DNA of 64,000 nt, from assembly GCA_958510825.1 (NCBI GenBank), contig OY294048.1:19423589-19487588 (forward strand), read 5' to 3'. The stretch is from Brachypterus glaber. Taxonomy: Eukaryota > Arthropoda > Insecta > Coleoptera > Kateretidae. Positions 1-12,839 of the stretch are shown here, piece after piece. Under the pieces are notes generated by a model. It had not been told where the DNA came from and did no database searches. It saw only the letters and a list, made by a program, of their open reading frames with translations. The number at the start of each line of letters is the position of its first letter. Position 1 is the first letter of the stretch. The translations under genes were made by a program, and so were the position numbers.

Positions 1-523
1 TTTATATACCTAATGCTTAATAAAAACAATTAACTGCCTATGTTACAGGATAAAATGTAGGTAATTTTTATTGTTTTTCTTTTTGTGAGAATTGTGATGC
101 AAAGTAGTAATTTTTACTTAAGTTTTTCTTTTGGGGTATGTTCAAGATAAAAACATTAAAAAGTAAGGTTATGTCGTTTATTTATTTACATTTTACCCAC
201 TAATTTAAATTTCCCGGCTGATTTCTGCGTAACTTCCGATCAAAATGGAGGACTCGTAAATTTGTATATAACCTTGAGATGACAGCTCATCTATGTTCTT
301 TGTCTATGGATTGAATATATTTAACAGTACATATAGGTGCTAAAAAAATATCTATTATGTAGGTACACAGCATCGAATTTCTGAAAATAATATAACAGCG
401 TGGACATGACAGTCCAGTTATTGAAATAAAGTTCAAAGTGTCTGATCTAAAAATAAGTGTTTTTTTTTATTTAAATTTTTGCAAGCCCCAGGTAAATGAA
501 TAATTTGAACCGACCTCTACCGA
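1..523. other. AT-rich intergenic stretch
   Basis: No gene or structured repeat was recognised. The last ~50 bases (a gcaagccccaggtaaatga-type sequence) resemble the right terminus of the TIR element at 30339-30690, so a decayed copy of that element may end here. Confidence 0.4.
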
Positions 524-2019
524 TAGTAGTAGTAGTAGTTGTAGTAATAGTAAATTTTATGGATGGCCAAAGCTGGACAACTAGGCCATCTATGGCCTTT
601 TTTTTACCCCAGGAAATCCCAGCCATTTACTAATTTAAGCCCTCCTTAAACCTGCCCGTCTTTCAATAAAGGTCAGGATATTCGCCCAGGGGAGTTTTCT
701 GAGCTCCTCTTGGTTGAGTCTTTGAGTTTTCTTGCAGTTGACTTGTAACCTGATTCTGTCGTATCTAACATACTCGGCTAAGTAATGAGAGGATGTTTCA
801 ACCTCTCCACACTCTGGACATAGCGGACTCTCTAGAATTCGCATAATTGTCAGGTGTTTCCTTAGCTTGCAGTGGCCCGTGAGGACCCCCACAAGTTATC
901 TGAGTGCAGTCCTTCCTTTTTCCAGCAACCAGTCGGTTTTCGATTTGCTTGAACAAGCCAGGAAGTCCTTGGCTTGCTGGCAACCATCGACCGTTCTCCA
1001 TTGCTCATTTAGCATGGAATAAGCAGTCTTTACCTGCTTCCTAGTAACACCAAGTATAGGTTCCGGTCTAGCGCAGGCCATCCCAGATCCGAGTCTTACA
1101 AGTTCATCTGCCTTCTCGTTTCCCGGAATTCTACTATGACCCGGCTCCCATACCAGTTGAATCTTGTTGGTCCTTGCTTATTCTTCCATGGCTTATACAC
1201 ACTTTCTGACTAGGAGTGACCTAGTGCTGCAATGCCTTTAGAGCAGCTGGACTGTCCGAGCAAATGTACACATCGTGCCCCCGGTACTGTTTTATTTCCC
1301 TGCAATTTTCCGCTTCCTGTATGGCATAGACCTCAGCTTGGAACACAGTGAAAAAGCATCTAAGTGGAAAACTCTTTTGTAAGTCCAGGTCCTCCACGAA
1401 AAGACCTGCCCTAGAGCTTTGGATGCCTTCCATACGCGAACCGTCTGTATAGCACACCAAAGCGTTTGGGGTAAATTGTATTTCTTTTATTTCCTTTGTT
1501 AGGATCCTGAGAGAGAAGCTTCTACAAACTTTAATTGGTCCTCTGCCTCAATCACTCTGATACTACTACTTGGGATGTCCCTTTCGGCAATGTCAGCGAT
1601 TTTTCCGTGGCCGTAGTTCGCATTCCCACCTATCCAACTACCAGAATCTAAGTAAAGCCAGCCATTGTCTCCTTCTGGATGTAGAAAGTGACGTCATTCC
1701 CAGCAGAACATCTAGAACAGCTTGGGGTGTTGTCCTTATTACGCCACTGATTTAAAGACAAGCTAGTCTTTGAATTTTTCCAGTTTCTGGAATATTATGG
1801 TTTTCCTGACCCTAGGTCACCAGACTACTGAACCATATTGGACTCTTGGCCTTATGACATATGTGTAGATCCATCCAAGGACTTTGGTTTTTCCCATAAT
1901 CCGACGTATTTGCGAAAAGGTATATGTAGATTTGTCAAGGACCTTATCTACATGGGCCTTCCAGCTAAACTTGCTATCTAGGGTTACTCCGAAGTACTTT
2001 ACCTCCTGAATTGACCCCT
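524..2019 (-). pseudogene. Non-LTR retrotransposon remnant: RT C-terminus plus RNase H
   Basis: Read on the minus strand from 2019 downward. The first block (about 2019-1800) encodes the end of a reverse transcriptase domain, with VKYFGVTLDSKFSWK followed by the usual thumb-like region and an ACLCISGVIRTTPQAVL block near 1760. RNase H follows, with its acidic and histidine motifs visible: YTDGSR near 1450, AEVYAI near 1330, CSDSPAALKAL near 1250 and PGHSRIPGNEKADEL near 1130. A zinc-knuckle-like CPECGEVETSSHYLAEY lies near 800, and a stop at 635 ends the reading. Several in-frame stops and at least two frame changes (around 1640-1460 and 1220-1150) make it non-functional. The 3' end carries a CTA/TAC trinucleotide tail (524-550 on the plus strand). 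The 5' part (endonuclease and RT palm) is missing, as expected of a 5'-truncated insertion. RNase H points to the I/R1/Loa group of non-LTR elements; the clade is not resolved. Confidence 0.85.
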
Positions 2020-3450
2020 AGTAATAATCAACAAAAAATTTCGTTTAAAACATTAATTTTAGTACTCTGTGAGCCTAGATATTTTCCAAAAATACAAAAA
2101 CAGACTGTTTCAAACAAACAAATAAACCAACTTTCATGTGATGGCTTATTTATAGCGGTCCTTCCATCAGCGCAAATGTTGTTTAGCTGAATTTTTGTAT
2201 TTAAATATCTTGGAAATTGAAAAAAATCGAAAAAAAACAGTTGCTTAAACCGGTTTATACTGGTAAAAGAAAACAGTGTTTTTTAGTAAAAAGTATAGAT
2301 TTTTTGGGTGAAATGGTAAAAAATATAATATAAAAGCTAAGTTAATAAATCTGGAAGTATATTTTTAGCTTTTTAATACGACCCTCCCTTTAAACACGCC
2401 TTGTGTATAATTTATTATGCATGATTCTTGGAAATGTAAACATTTGGTTTTATAAGATACACTGTGGAAAAAACCGGTTGGTATTCTTCTTGTGTTTCTT
2501 CTTGTGTTGGTTAAAATGTGTTAATTTCGTTTTGCCATTTTTTTTAATTGAATATTTAACACATTTATAAATAGTTGGAAAATTTGCATAGAAGATGACG
2601 TTTTCTTTAGTCGTCAAATTTCTGTTAACCTTGTTTTTAGTAGTCAAAATTGTCTAGCATTTTTTTAGTCGACAAAATTAAATGGATAATCTCCATATTC
2701 TACACTGAACCACTGTTAACAAATAACTCAATCCGTTCGGTAGTTATTATTGTTTTAATAAAAGTCTAAACATTGTGTTTTTCTGAATATATAGGGCTGA
2801 ATTGACCTGCCCAACAAAAGTATGTAAATTTTCGTGAAAAAAGTAAATGTTATAAAAAAAAAATAGTAATAATAATAATTTTTAAAAATGTGAAAAATAA
2901 TAAAATTCCCGAAAAAAATGTTTCCCCCAATACATTTTCGAAATCCATAGGAAATTTCCATACATATAGCCATAAATAAATATTAAGGTATCTTCTTTCT
3001 CTCTTTTCAATTATATTTTCACTCTTCTATATTTGTATATTTGTATACTTTAAAATAGTCCTCTTCAAAATTAGTCATTTCATTTGTAAAAACTGAAAAA
3101 AAAAACGTAGCCAACATATACATTTGTATGTCTTACTCGCACAGCTTTGTTCTAACAGAGACAACAATAACAGTTACTGGTAATTGTTACTGTTCAGCCT
3201 GAATATACCTACTATTTGTTTACAAACAACCCGAGATGTTGGCGATACTTTATATTAACGGTATGCGTGTTCTAGAGAGAAGAGTTGTTAGTTCGTTGGC
3301 ATTTTCCGGTATTTTCTACATTGTATTTTTTAGACATTGGGAGTCTATTTATTTATTTATTTATTTTTTATACTCGTACATGGGACCTTAATTCTAAGAT
3401 ATTTTAATCACAGTATTAATCTAACTAAAATTTTAAAACTTTGCCCTTTC
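2020..3450. other. AT-rich intergenic stretch
   Basis: No coding region or clear repeat recognised. Open frames here are short and low-complexity (Phe/Tyr/Lys-rich) and look like chance ORFs. Confidence 0.4.
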
Positions 3451-3764
3451 TCAGAGCCGGCCTTTGCACGGCGCCAAGTGAACTCCATATGCTAAAACGC
3501 GCCATCGAGGGGCGTTTAAAAATATTTTTTTGTAGTCATCAAACGTTTTTGCAAGGGGTAAAGTTTTTTTTTAGAGGTGAGCACCTTTTTTTCTAGTCGT
3601 CAAAATTTTTCCCGCCAGGGGTAAAACGTCAAAATTTTCCGCCATGGTAAAGATTTTTTCTAACTTTTTTTTTGGTTATTAAAATTTTTGCATTATCATT
3701 AAATAATTGGGGCGCCAATGCAAACGCTTGCTTCAGGGCGCCGAAATAGTAAGGCCAGCCCTGC
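3451..3764. mobile_element. Short TIR element of the GGCGCC repeat family
   Basis: The left end (agagccggcctttgcac then ggcgcc) is matched in inverted orientation by the right end (ggcgccgaaatagtaaggcc then agccctgct). The interior holds short degenerate units around gtcatcaaa, ggggtaaagttt and ttttttt. The same ends and interior recur at 30720-30992 and 50866-51606, and similar interior units occur at 14490-15790 and 18930-19160. No ORF is present, so it would be non-autonomous. Confidence 0.55.
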
Positions 3765-4189
3765 TTTTACTTTTGTTAATAATAATAAAAATAATAACTT
3801 CGCAGATATAATATTTTGCCTTGCTATGGTACCCAATGTGGGATTATTCTTTAAAATAACTTTTGTTACGTTTTCGTTAAGAACAAAACAAACGTTAATA
3901 CCCTCTGGCAAATTAGCATAACAATAATAAACATCGCAATACAAATAAACAAAATTTAAGCGAAACTAATTTTTGGGGGCCCCTTCACGGACGAGAGCGG
4001 TTAAAATTTAATGTGAAGGCCAACCATTACGTCATCTTTGTATAAAAATATAATGGGTTAACTAATTATTTGCTGCGTAGCATTTTAGAACGAGGATTAA
4101 TTAAAATTTCAATTTATAAAACGTTTCGAGAATTTAGTAACTTTTTACAAGGTTTTCCAATTAGGTACAATGTATGATAGGTATAGCAA

Positions 4190-4725
4190 ATAATGTTATA
4201 TCCCGAGACCTAATGATTTAACCGGCTAAACTGCAAGTAGCTGTTTGTTTGTTTGTTTGTTTGTTTAACCTCGTACTATTCTACTTAATTAAGCATCCCC
4301 TAAGTCCAGGACTTGTGTGGGCTAGTAGTAGAGGGAACCACCGGCTTATACTGACTTTCGAACCAGTTTCTAGGGAGTTTCCGTTTCACTTATCGCCTTC
4401 GCCAAATTTCAATTATTAACTAACTGAAAAAAGCAAATCGGCGCCAGTGAGAATCGAACTCACGATAGTAGACTTGCTATGCATACGCGCTAGCCACTAC
4501 GCTATGCCTCCCACAGCTGTGTTTTTATTACTTTTGAAAAATGTTTGAAACTTAATAATTCATTATAAAAACTTCGAGACCACAGGTCGAGAGCTTTTTT
4601 ATGAATTATTAACTTAAAAACATTTGCTTAAAAGCAAAATAACCAAAAATACAGCTGCTTGTAGTTAAACTACAACTACAGCAGTTTAGATGGTTTAAAT
4701 CATTAGGTGGAGGGATATATTTCAA
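4190..4725. repeat. Foldback element carrying a SINE
   Basis: The left arm from 4199 (tatatcccgagacctaatg, then tttaaccggctaaactgc) is repeated inverted near 4655-4722. A second nested palindrome at 4550-4615 pairs cttaataattcat with atgaattattaa around a short loop. The tRNA-derived SINE at 4240-4515 lies inside the left half. No coding potential. Confidence 0.55.
4240..4515 (-). mobile_element. tRNA-derived SINE
   Basis: On the minus strand a tRNA-like head starts near 4512. It has an internal Pol III A box TAGCGTAGTGG (4494-4504) and B box GAGTTCGATTC (4451-4461). The T-arm GTGAG/CTCAC stem is perfect, while the acceptor stem pairs at about 5 of 7 positions and the anticodon arm is degenerate, so this is a SINE head and not a working tRNA. 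A tRNA-unrelated body follows (shared ACCACCGGCTTATA block near 4340, also at 35040-35055), ending in an (AAAC)n tail (GTTT repeats at 4242-4266 on the plus strand). Confidence 0.7.
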
Positions 4726-6879
4726 GACTATATCACAAGTGCAAATTACACTATTTCATAAAAAAATAAACAAGGTGATTATTGCACTAGAGCAATATTC
4801 AGTAGTAATATCATAAGTGCATGTTAAATTATCAATAATTTTTTTACTGTATTAAAAAAATATTTTGCTTGGCAATTTCCTTAAGCAAAAATTTTTTTAT
4901 ATACAGAAAAAAAACTATGTACATGCACGAATGGTATTTTGAAAGACTATTTCACAAACAAAATAAGGAAGTATATAATTTTACCATGTTTAATGTTGTT
5001 TCATATTTAAATTAAAAATTTAAGAACTAAAAAACAATATTATATACAACTATAATTAAAATTTTAAATCAAGCAAGTCTGAACTTTGCTTGAGGGATAT
5101 TTTATGCTTGAAATTATTCCAATAAAATAGTTGTTATCATATATTTTAGCATTTAAATAAAAATCATTGCTGTTTTTGTTTAAAAAGTTTAGTTTTCAAC
5201 TGAAAAGAAATAAAATAAGGGTTGTTTCCACCCGTAAAACCCCAATTTGCGATCGGTTTATAATAAAGTTTGGAAACGCTGTACTGGTACCAGCGCAGTC
5301 ATTTGATGCTTTGATTTCCGTCATTTAAAAGAAGTAAATTATTTACTTCTTCACTGTAAATATATTTTTAATAAATAAGTGTTTAAATTACTTTTGAGTG
5401 GCTTGTTTTTAATGCCAAGATTCAATTAAATAAATTAGAATTTATGAATATCAGTGATTTAAAACTTTTAAGATGGAAAGTGCATAAAATATAATATATT
5501 ATCTGAAATGAATTAGGGTTTATACTAGGATGTTTTGGTAATAAAATAAGCATTTATATTGCTTATCAATAAAAATAAATCAACTACATAATTTAGTTTA
5601 CCTTTAAGGTAAGCTTCACAAATTAAAAACACATTTTGCAAAAATATAACATTTATTAAGACGTCAGTAACTGTCAGTTTTTTGTTTCCATAGTAACCAA
5701 GTGATAATTGCACATGTGCAAAAATTATCAGATTTATTTTGATCTGATTGGTCAAGAAACTAAAAATGCAAGGCTTTGATTGGACTATATATTGTTTGTG
5801 AAAAAGTCACTTATATAATTATATAAATTATAATTTGCACTTGTGACATGTCTACTATAGAATACTACGACTATGGGCTGCTCAACATTAATGATTTGGG
5901 AGCAGATTTAGACATAAAATTTGTGTTCGGTGATTTGGAGGGATAAAAGAATGCTGCAGGATTAAAGAAAGATAGGAAAAATCTTTCGAAACCGAGCACC
6001 TCATATTTTACTGTTGGGGGTTTTATAATATGGAGATATCCTACTAACAGGATTAGATCTTAATTTGCGTTGGGAAGTCTCTTAAACTTAATGTCCATTC
6101 AGCATTAGCGTGCTATGCAACTTTTACAAAGTTTGATAAAGTGGCGCATTAAAGGGTTAAGTCAGCGCACTATATTGCAACGGGAAAAAAGCGTCCATAA
6201 ACAGGCCTATAAAATTAATAAATCATCAAAAACCATTTAAAGTTATTCATTATACTTTTCCGCATTAGAAAAACTCATTATTTTTATTTGCAATAAATTT
6301 ATGGATATGCGCCAATGCAATATTAATGTTGATGGACAACGGTTGCTCAAAAATCTATTTTGACATGCTTTCACTAAAAACATCCTAATTTATAAACAAA
6401 CTAATATTTTTGCTTAAAATTTGGAAGAAGCATAGCAAGTACATGTCTTTAAACATTAATTAATAAATATAAACCAAAAAACATTTTTTACCTAAAATTC
6501 TAGCGATAAATTTGAGGCCCTTCTTTTTACGTGTCTGTGGCACATAAAATTTGAGAATAGTTTCGTTCGTCCATCGTCGTCCATTAGATATATACTTAAA
6601 ACTATTCTTAAATATGCAATTGTAATACTGTATAAATATTAGATTGCCTATTTTGGCCCAATGGAAGATATAAGCACTTCTTTTGCGATATATTTTCACG
6701 TTTTTGCCATTTTAAAAAAAATTATATTAAAATTTTCCAGCCGGCTCTTTAAGCTTGGGTACTCATTTCTTAAAAACTGTTGAGCCTGGGAAGCTAAAAT
6801 TTGGTATGCAGGTAATTCTTATACTAAATAAGCCAAATAAAATTATTTAGACCCGTCTCCTTCCCCCGGAGGTGGAGTG

Positions 6880-6882
<3 letters not shown>
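4726..6882. other. AT-rich stretch with weak long inverted repeat
   Basis: No gene seen. cacaagtgcaaatta at 4736 is repeated inverted near 5832, and ttcacaaacaaaat near 4950 is inverted near 5790. The 4.73-5.85 kb segment may therefore be an old foldback element. The rest (5.87-6.88 kb) shows nothing recognisable. Confidence 0.35.

Positions 6883-6932
<50 letters not shown>
6883..6932. repeat. (AT)n microsatellite
   Basis: Uninterrupted AT dinucleotide run of about 50 bases. Confidence 0.95.
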
Positions 6933-6934
<2 letters not shown>

Positions 6935-7469
6935 CAAATAAGTCAAAGAACACTCCTCAAATGAACCCTTTTAGTCCTAAAACTTCAATATTAAAACTTA
7001 AAATTGTGACTAAACAATTTTTATGCATATTAAAGTGTTCCCACCTTATTTTAATGATAAAATAATTTTGGACATTTTTTCTTCAATTGGCGACATATTG
7101 CAGCGCCTTGTTCGTCGGTTCAAACAAGGTCCTTTCGGAGGAAATCTACAATTAATTACATAATAGAAACTATTTCTGAAGACCAACAATTCTACGTGAG
7201 ATTTAAAAAGTATGTGGGTTGAATAGATGTTGTAAGAAGTGAAAATATTTAAGCTATGCCTGAATTGTACAGGTTGTTATTAAAACTAGCCACAGGTATA
7301 AAATTCCATTCTCAATTCCGAAAAAATAACGTTACCTTCTCGAATTGAAATTAAATAACCTAATACCTAATCTAAGAATAAATACTTTTAAAAACAGATT
7401 TTTTTTAATAAGTACAAATAAGTATTACTTAAGGTTGATTTACCCAATCATTAACACTAAACCTTGCAC
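6933..7469. other. AT-rich intergenic stretch
   Basis: No gene or repeat structure recognised. Confidence 0.4.
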
Positions 7470-8712
7470 TAGGGTAGGATCACCGGTTTTAGCCATTGCA
7501 CCGGTTTTAGCCAGAGTAGTTTTTTGGGTATAGCTAAGAAATAGGAGATTTTAGATCAAAATTATCGTTTAAATCCGATTTGAATGATAAAAGTTGGGAC
7601 AACAAATATGTTAAATAGGTTTTAACTGTAGCGAAACGAATACAGCGCCTATTTAAAATTTTGATTTTGAAAAAAATGTCATTTCTTATGACTTTTCTTA
7701 AGAAACCGCCAGAAAAATAATTTTAAACATCTAATTCAGGTAAAATAAAATTCGTAAAACATTTATATCAAATTAAAGGTAAGTCATTAAACAGTTACTT
7801 TATTAATATTTCAATACATATTTTGCAGAATTTATTCTTAAATTTTCATGGCGATAACTGGGACACTAATATGCTTCTCTTTCTAGCTATAGCCACAGAA
7901 TTGGCTAAAACTGGAACCTAAGTAGTACCAGTTATAGCCAATGTCAAAAAATATCAATATGTCAAAATTACTGTACAAATAATAAAGATTTTAGCGAAAA
8001 CCGCCTTTAAATATTATCCAATAATACATTTAAATTAAAAAAGGAGGAGTATTATATAAAATATAGTCGAGAACGGGCCATCAAAATGACTCAAATGATT
8101 CAAGACTGAAGCTGAAAACTAAACATGTCACAATGTGAAACTGTAACATACATGTAAACTTTTTTGTAAAACTTATAGTGTCGAATATGGTATAAACTAC
8201 CAGCTGGTTCAGATCCCAAAAAGACTATAAACAAATAAATAAAAAATAAACAAAATTAATAAATATTTATAATTATCGGATAATTATCCAAGAAAAGATG
8301 TATGTAAGAAAAAATGTAATAAAAAACGAAATCATTTTAAATATTGATTAAGAAGTATATATTTTTAAAAAACTATAAATTTTAAATGTTCCAAAACTGT
8401 TACAAAAATATAAATAATTTATTTTTAACATCTTTTTAGTTTTTTTTTAATGGTGGCTATATCTGGTAAATTTTTATGGCTAAAACCGGTGCTTGGGTGG
8501 CTAAAACTAGAGAATTAGTATTATTTTGTTTGTTTTTATTTTATAACATATCAGCTGAAGTTATATGGTTTAAACATTTATTTTATAGTAGAGATATATT
8601 GTAAGTTTCAGAAAAACCAAAACTTGCAACCTTAACATTATAATGGAACATAATAAAAATAAATAAAAACAGAATTTCTCTTAAGGTGGCTATAACTGGG
8701 GTATCTACCCTA
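7470..8712. mobile_element. Non-autonomous TIR element, TA-flanked
   Basis: Left terminus TAGGGTAGGATCACCGGTTT and right terminus (reverse complement TAGGGTAGATACCCCAGTTA) form imperfect TIRs. The interior repeats tggctaaaac/ggctataactgg motifs in both orientations (near 7500, 7900, 8480, 8690). TA at both ends fits a Tc1/mariner-type duplication. About 1.24 kb with no transposase ORF. Confidence 0.6.
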
Positions 8713-8732
8713 AACTAACTAAAAATAAAGAA

Positions 8733-8952
8733 AACTTTTCGCAAAAAAATGAACCGACTTCTGTCTCCAAAAAGTAAAAAATAAAAAATACTTAAATCGG
8801 TCCCAATTTCACCATTCCCTAAATTAATTACTAACAATTATTTTTTTATTATTTTATTATTGTTTGCTGTGAAATTCGCACCGACTTATGTATTTTTTAT
8901 TTTTTACTTTTTATAGACAAAGAAGTCGGTTAATTTTTTATGCGAAAAGTAT
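8733..8952. mobile_element. Foldback MITE with ~60-bp arms
   Basis: The left arm (8733-8793: cttttcgc, aaccgacttct, aaaaagtaaaaaataaaa) is repeated inverted at 8891-8952 (ttttattttttacttttt, agaagtcggtt, gcgaaaag). The spacer is ~97 bp. The segment at 10535-10552 (tagtcggttaaaaataaa) looks like an isolated end of the same family. Confidence 0.65.
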
Positions 8953-9256
8953 TTCTTTTTTACTTTTTAGTGACACAGAACTTGTAGATTTGTAACGTCA
9001 CCTAAGCTAAATTATAGTTGTCCTTCCATCTCGGCAAGCTGCTGACGCCTTAACGCACTGTTAGTACGTTGTGACGTCATTATATTAAAGATAAATAAAA
9101 GTAATATTTTTATTTCAGCTCCCAAGAGTCCAACCAACCCTATTTTAAACGAAACACTAAAGAAAATCTTGTTAAACTTTAAGCGTTAAGTAATAATCAA
9201 ATAACGCCTTATGGTATAATCACAAAATTTATCATTTTCTCTTGGTATTTTAATAT

Positions 9257-10222
9257 TAGGGGAGAGTGGGGATGTTTCGAGCTCTTAATGTTTAAATCGT
9301 TTTATAAAATATTTAATAAATTATTTTATTTTTTTATACCAATCTATAGTTTAATATGTTTTCTACGAGGTTTTCTATTAAATAATATAGTACAAGTTGT
9401 ATTAATTTAAAGAATAATTAGTTTTATAAATTAAAATAAAAATAGTTACATTTGGTTAAAACATCCCTCTAGGGTGGGATATTTCAACCAGATGGTGGGG
9501 ATGATTAAACCAGGGTGAATAAAATTATAAATTTTATTAAAATATTTAAAATTTATTATTAAAACTTTAAATATAGTTCTAATATAGTTATAAAAATATA
9601 GCACCAACATTAAAATGAACCAAAAATTAATAATGTTTTATTAAAAATAACTAGAACATGAACAAATAATATTAGACTAATATTAACAGGAACCAGAAAC
9701 GATATTAAAAAAACAATACAAAACTACCTAGTAAGTAGCAGGTAATCTAAAAATACGAACCAATATCAAAAGTATATTGGAAAACTAAAAAAAAGGATTG
9801 GATTTTTAATATTATCTTAAATTTTCGAATGTTCTATCCAGTGGTCGAACAATCCCTATATTCTCATATTTTAAATAATATGATGATACCCGGTAAAATA
9901 AACGAATTAGGTTAGGTTCAGTGCATGAAAATGAAGCCAATAAAACACTTGTTTAATCATATAAAACCGATTTTGAATAGATTTTACCACTAGAAAAATA
10001 TCAATAAAAAAATGTAGAACCAAAACCTTACCTGATTTTCACAAAAAATTGATTTTTTCGTAATTTTTCTTAGACCTTTCCGAATTTGACCAAACTAACT
10101 AGGCACTATAGCCACTAAACTTATTAGTTGGCACTACTGGACACACGCAAAATTAAAAAGTTTTTAAATAAAATCAAATGGTTGAATCCTGCCACTGGTC
10201 GAAACATACCCACTCTCCCCTA
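9257..10222. mobile_element. TIR element beginning TAGGGGAGAGTGGG
   Basis: Left TAGGGGAGAGTGGGGATGTT and right end (reverse complement TAGGGGAGAGTGGGTATGTT) are near-identical TIRs of ~25 bp with terminal TA dinucleotides, which suggests a mariner-like TA target. About 966 bp, AT-rich interior with internal repeats of the gggatgtttc/gggatatttcaacca type near 9470-9500. No ORF. Confidence 0.65.
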
Positions 10223-11137
10223 CAGGTCCAGAGAATCAAGTTTAGCGGCATTTAAAAAGATTTTCAGTGTGCCGTAATAATTGAGTGACCCCTTAATCAA
10301 GTTATCCGGCTTATATGAGTTATCCGATATTTCTCTAAAAATTTGATTGGTAGTAGAACCAAATTAAGCCGTTTTTAAGTGAAATTGCGTTAAAATGATT
10401 GAAACGGGACCACCTCATGAATGCCCTCTTTAAGTTTCAAAAAGTTTCATCAAATTCCGTTCATTCATTCCAAAGTTATGCGGGATCAAACATAAAAAAA
10501 AACAAAGTCACACCTCGAATTGATAACCTCCTCCTTTTTGGTAGTCGGTTAAAAATAAAATGAAATGTGCAAAATATTTCTGACATTTTATTGGTCAAAC
10601 TCTTAGTTATAACTAGGTATGTAGTAGTAAGTAGTAGTAAGGAAGGAGAGGACAAACCTGGCAACTAGACCGTATGATCCTTTTTGCCTACCCCGAAGCC
10701 ACTCTGCATTTTTTAAAAAGTACAAGGTGTCAAATTCGAGGGGGAAGCATGGATCATCCAGGGAAGGCCATGCCGGCATGTCCATTCAAATATCACTGTG
10801 GGCCAGAATTTTTTCCGCTTCCAAAATACTGCATCTTCGTAAAAATTAGTATAGGAAAGTCGCCTAATTTCGGATACTATTTACAATTTATCCAATATTT
10901 AATAGGCGGTATTCCTTATTTTATTTTTATATAACCACATAAAACTTATTATAACGAGCCATGATTGATTATAAAAACAATTTTTTCTACGATCTAATAG
11001 AGAATTAACATTTCTACAAAAACAAATGAAGTTTTCAGATCGTAGCAGTTTACTTTTCTGCCCGTTAACCTGACAGCAAGCGCAAAATTTAATTTTGCGC
11101 GCTAGATTGCAGGCAACCTTCAGTTCAATCATAAAAC
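10223..11137. other. Intergenic stretch with possible retrotransposon 3' end
   Basis: 10603-10830 is richer in GC than its surroundings. On the minus strand it reads as a short open frame (FDTLYFLKNAEWLRG) ending beside a TAG-rich tract (10620-10640), comparable in layout to the tail of the element at 524-2019. It may be a 3' non-LTR remnant, but the match is by layout only. The rest holds nothing recognisable, apart from ttttttctacgatct at 10980, which is inverted relative to the 451-bp units that follow. Confidence 0.3.
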
Positions 11138-12486
11138 AGCTGTCAGTGATATACCACAAGATGTGGTCCGACATTTTTTTAATATAAAACTATTATTTAT
11201 TTTGAATCAAATCTCAATTTCGTGTGCTAAATATTTGTGTGCTAAATATTTTTTGTTATAAAGGAATTATAGAGAGTTACAGTGATGAGGATTTTACTTC
11301 TACACCAACAGATTTGCAGAAAATTGTACTTACGTATTTATTTATTTTAGATCGTAGAAAAAATGTTGTTTGTATTACGAGCGCAAAATGTGATATCTGC
11401 TTTCGCGTGGTTGCTGATATCGGCTAGACCCCTCGATCAGAATATTCCACGCTAAAGCCCAAAAACATTTTGCGCTCTTAATACAAAAATAACTATTTTT
11501 ACAGTTTATTTTTTTTTTTTCAAAAAATAAGGTTAAAAAGACTGCGCATTTTTGTGCATTTGGAAAAGGGTTCCTAATTTCGTTTGGAGCTGTCAGTGAT
11601 ATACCACAAGATGTGGTCCGACATTTTTTTAATATAAAACTATTATTTATTTTGAATCAAATCTCAATTTCGTGTGCTAAATATTTGTGTGCTAAATATT
11701 TTTTGTTATAAAGGAATTATAGAGAGTTACAGTGATGAGGATTTTACTTCTACACCAACAGATTTGCAGAAAATTGTACTTACGTATTTATTTATTTTAG
11801 ATCGTAGAAAAAATGTTGTTTGTATTACGAGCGCAAAATGTGATATCTGCTTTCGCGTGGTTGCTGATCTCGGCTAGACCCCTCGATCAGAAAATTCCAC
11901 GCTAAAGCCCAAAAACATTTTGCGCTCTTAATACAAAAATAACTATTTTTACAGTTTATTTTTTTTTTTTTTCAAAAAATAAGGTTAAAAAGACTGCGCA
12001 TTTTTGTGCATTTGGAAAAGGGTTCCTAATTTCGTTTGGAGCTGTCAGTGATATACCACAAGATGTGGTCCGACATTTTTTTAATATAAAACTATTATTT
12101 ATTTTGAATCAAATCTCAATTTCGTGTGCTAAATATTTGTGTGCTAAATATTTTTTGTTATAAAGGAATTATAGAGAGTTACAGTGATGAGGATTTTACT
12201 TCTACACCAACAGATTTGCAGAAAATTGTACTTACGTATTTATTTATTTTAGATCGTAGAAAAAATGTTGTTTGTATTACGAGCGCAAAATGTGATATCT
12301 GCTTTCGCGTGGTTGCTGATCTCGGCTAGACCCCTCGATCAGAAAATTCCACGCTAAAGCCCAAAAACATTTTGCGCTCTTAATACAAAAATAACTATTT
12401 TTACAGTTTATTTTTTTTTTTTTTTAAAAAATAAGGTTAAAAAGACTGCGCATTTTTGTGCATTTGGAAAAGGGTTCCTAATTTCG
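11138..12486. repeat. Three tandem copies of a ~451-bp unit
   Basis: Units start with agctgtcagtgatatacc at 11138, 11588 and 12040, spaced 450 and 452 bp. They are almost identical; differences are single bases (for example gatatcgg versus gatctcgg) and poly-T length. Each unit has an internal inverted pair: ttgtattacgagcgcaaaat (near 11370) against attttgcgctcttaatacaa (near 11470), able to form a ~20-bp stem. Each also encodes the same 67-codon open frame, which has no recognisable domain. Junctions are seamless, as in a recent tandem amplification. Confidence 0.9.
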
Positions 12487-12672
12487 GAAATATCCGATTT
12501 TTTTTTCAAAGTAGATCTGGATCCAATTGCTTATGTTTCTTGTTAATCCTTGACATTTTATTCTGGAAATAGGAAGTAATTTAATCTTGAATTTAATCAA
12601 TAAGCAATTTTTTAAGAATACTATAGGAGCCATAATTTTGCCTTTTGTAATTTGAACGATTTGTGCTGCCAT

Positions 12673-12775
12673 TTAAAAGCATATCCACAAGCTCCCATAA
12701 CAACACACGTCAAGCCAATCACGGAATCGAATTCTTATGTACTATGTTGTTATGCGAGCTTGTGGATATGCCTTA
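12673..12775. mobile_element. Hairpin MITE, family 1 copy A
   Basis: gcatatccacaagctcccat at the left pairs with an inverted copy ending gagcttgtggatatgcc at the right. Interior motif ccaatcacggaatcgaattc. A relative lies at 48891-49034, and both abut TTA. About 100 bp, no coding capacity. Confidence 0.7.
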
Positions 12776-12839
12776 ACGGGGAGAAGGAGAAGGATTTAGT
12801 TTGACATTTGGTTTCACATAAAAGTAAGTTTTTGCTTAC

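Noticed and set aside
4437..4512. Genuine tRNA gene
   Set aside because: The T arm and A/B boxes are good, but the acceptor stem has two mismatches, the anticodon arm does not fold and an (AAAC)n tail follows; this is a SINE.
11224..12329. 67-codon frame repeated in three units (MLNICVLNIFCYKGIIE...)
   Set aside because: Its conservation follows from the recent DNA triplication. No domain, and a tttattttag inside could be a splice site, but nothing ties it to a gene.
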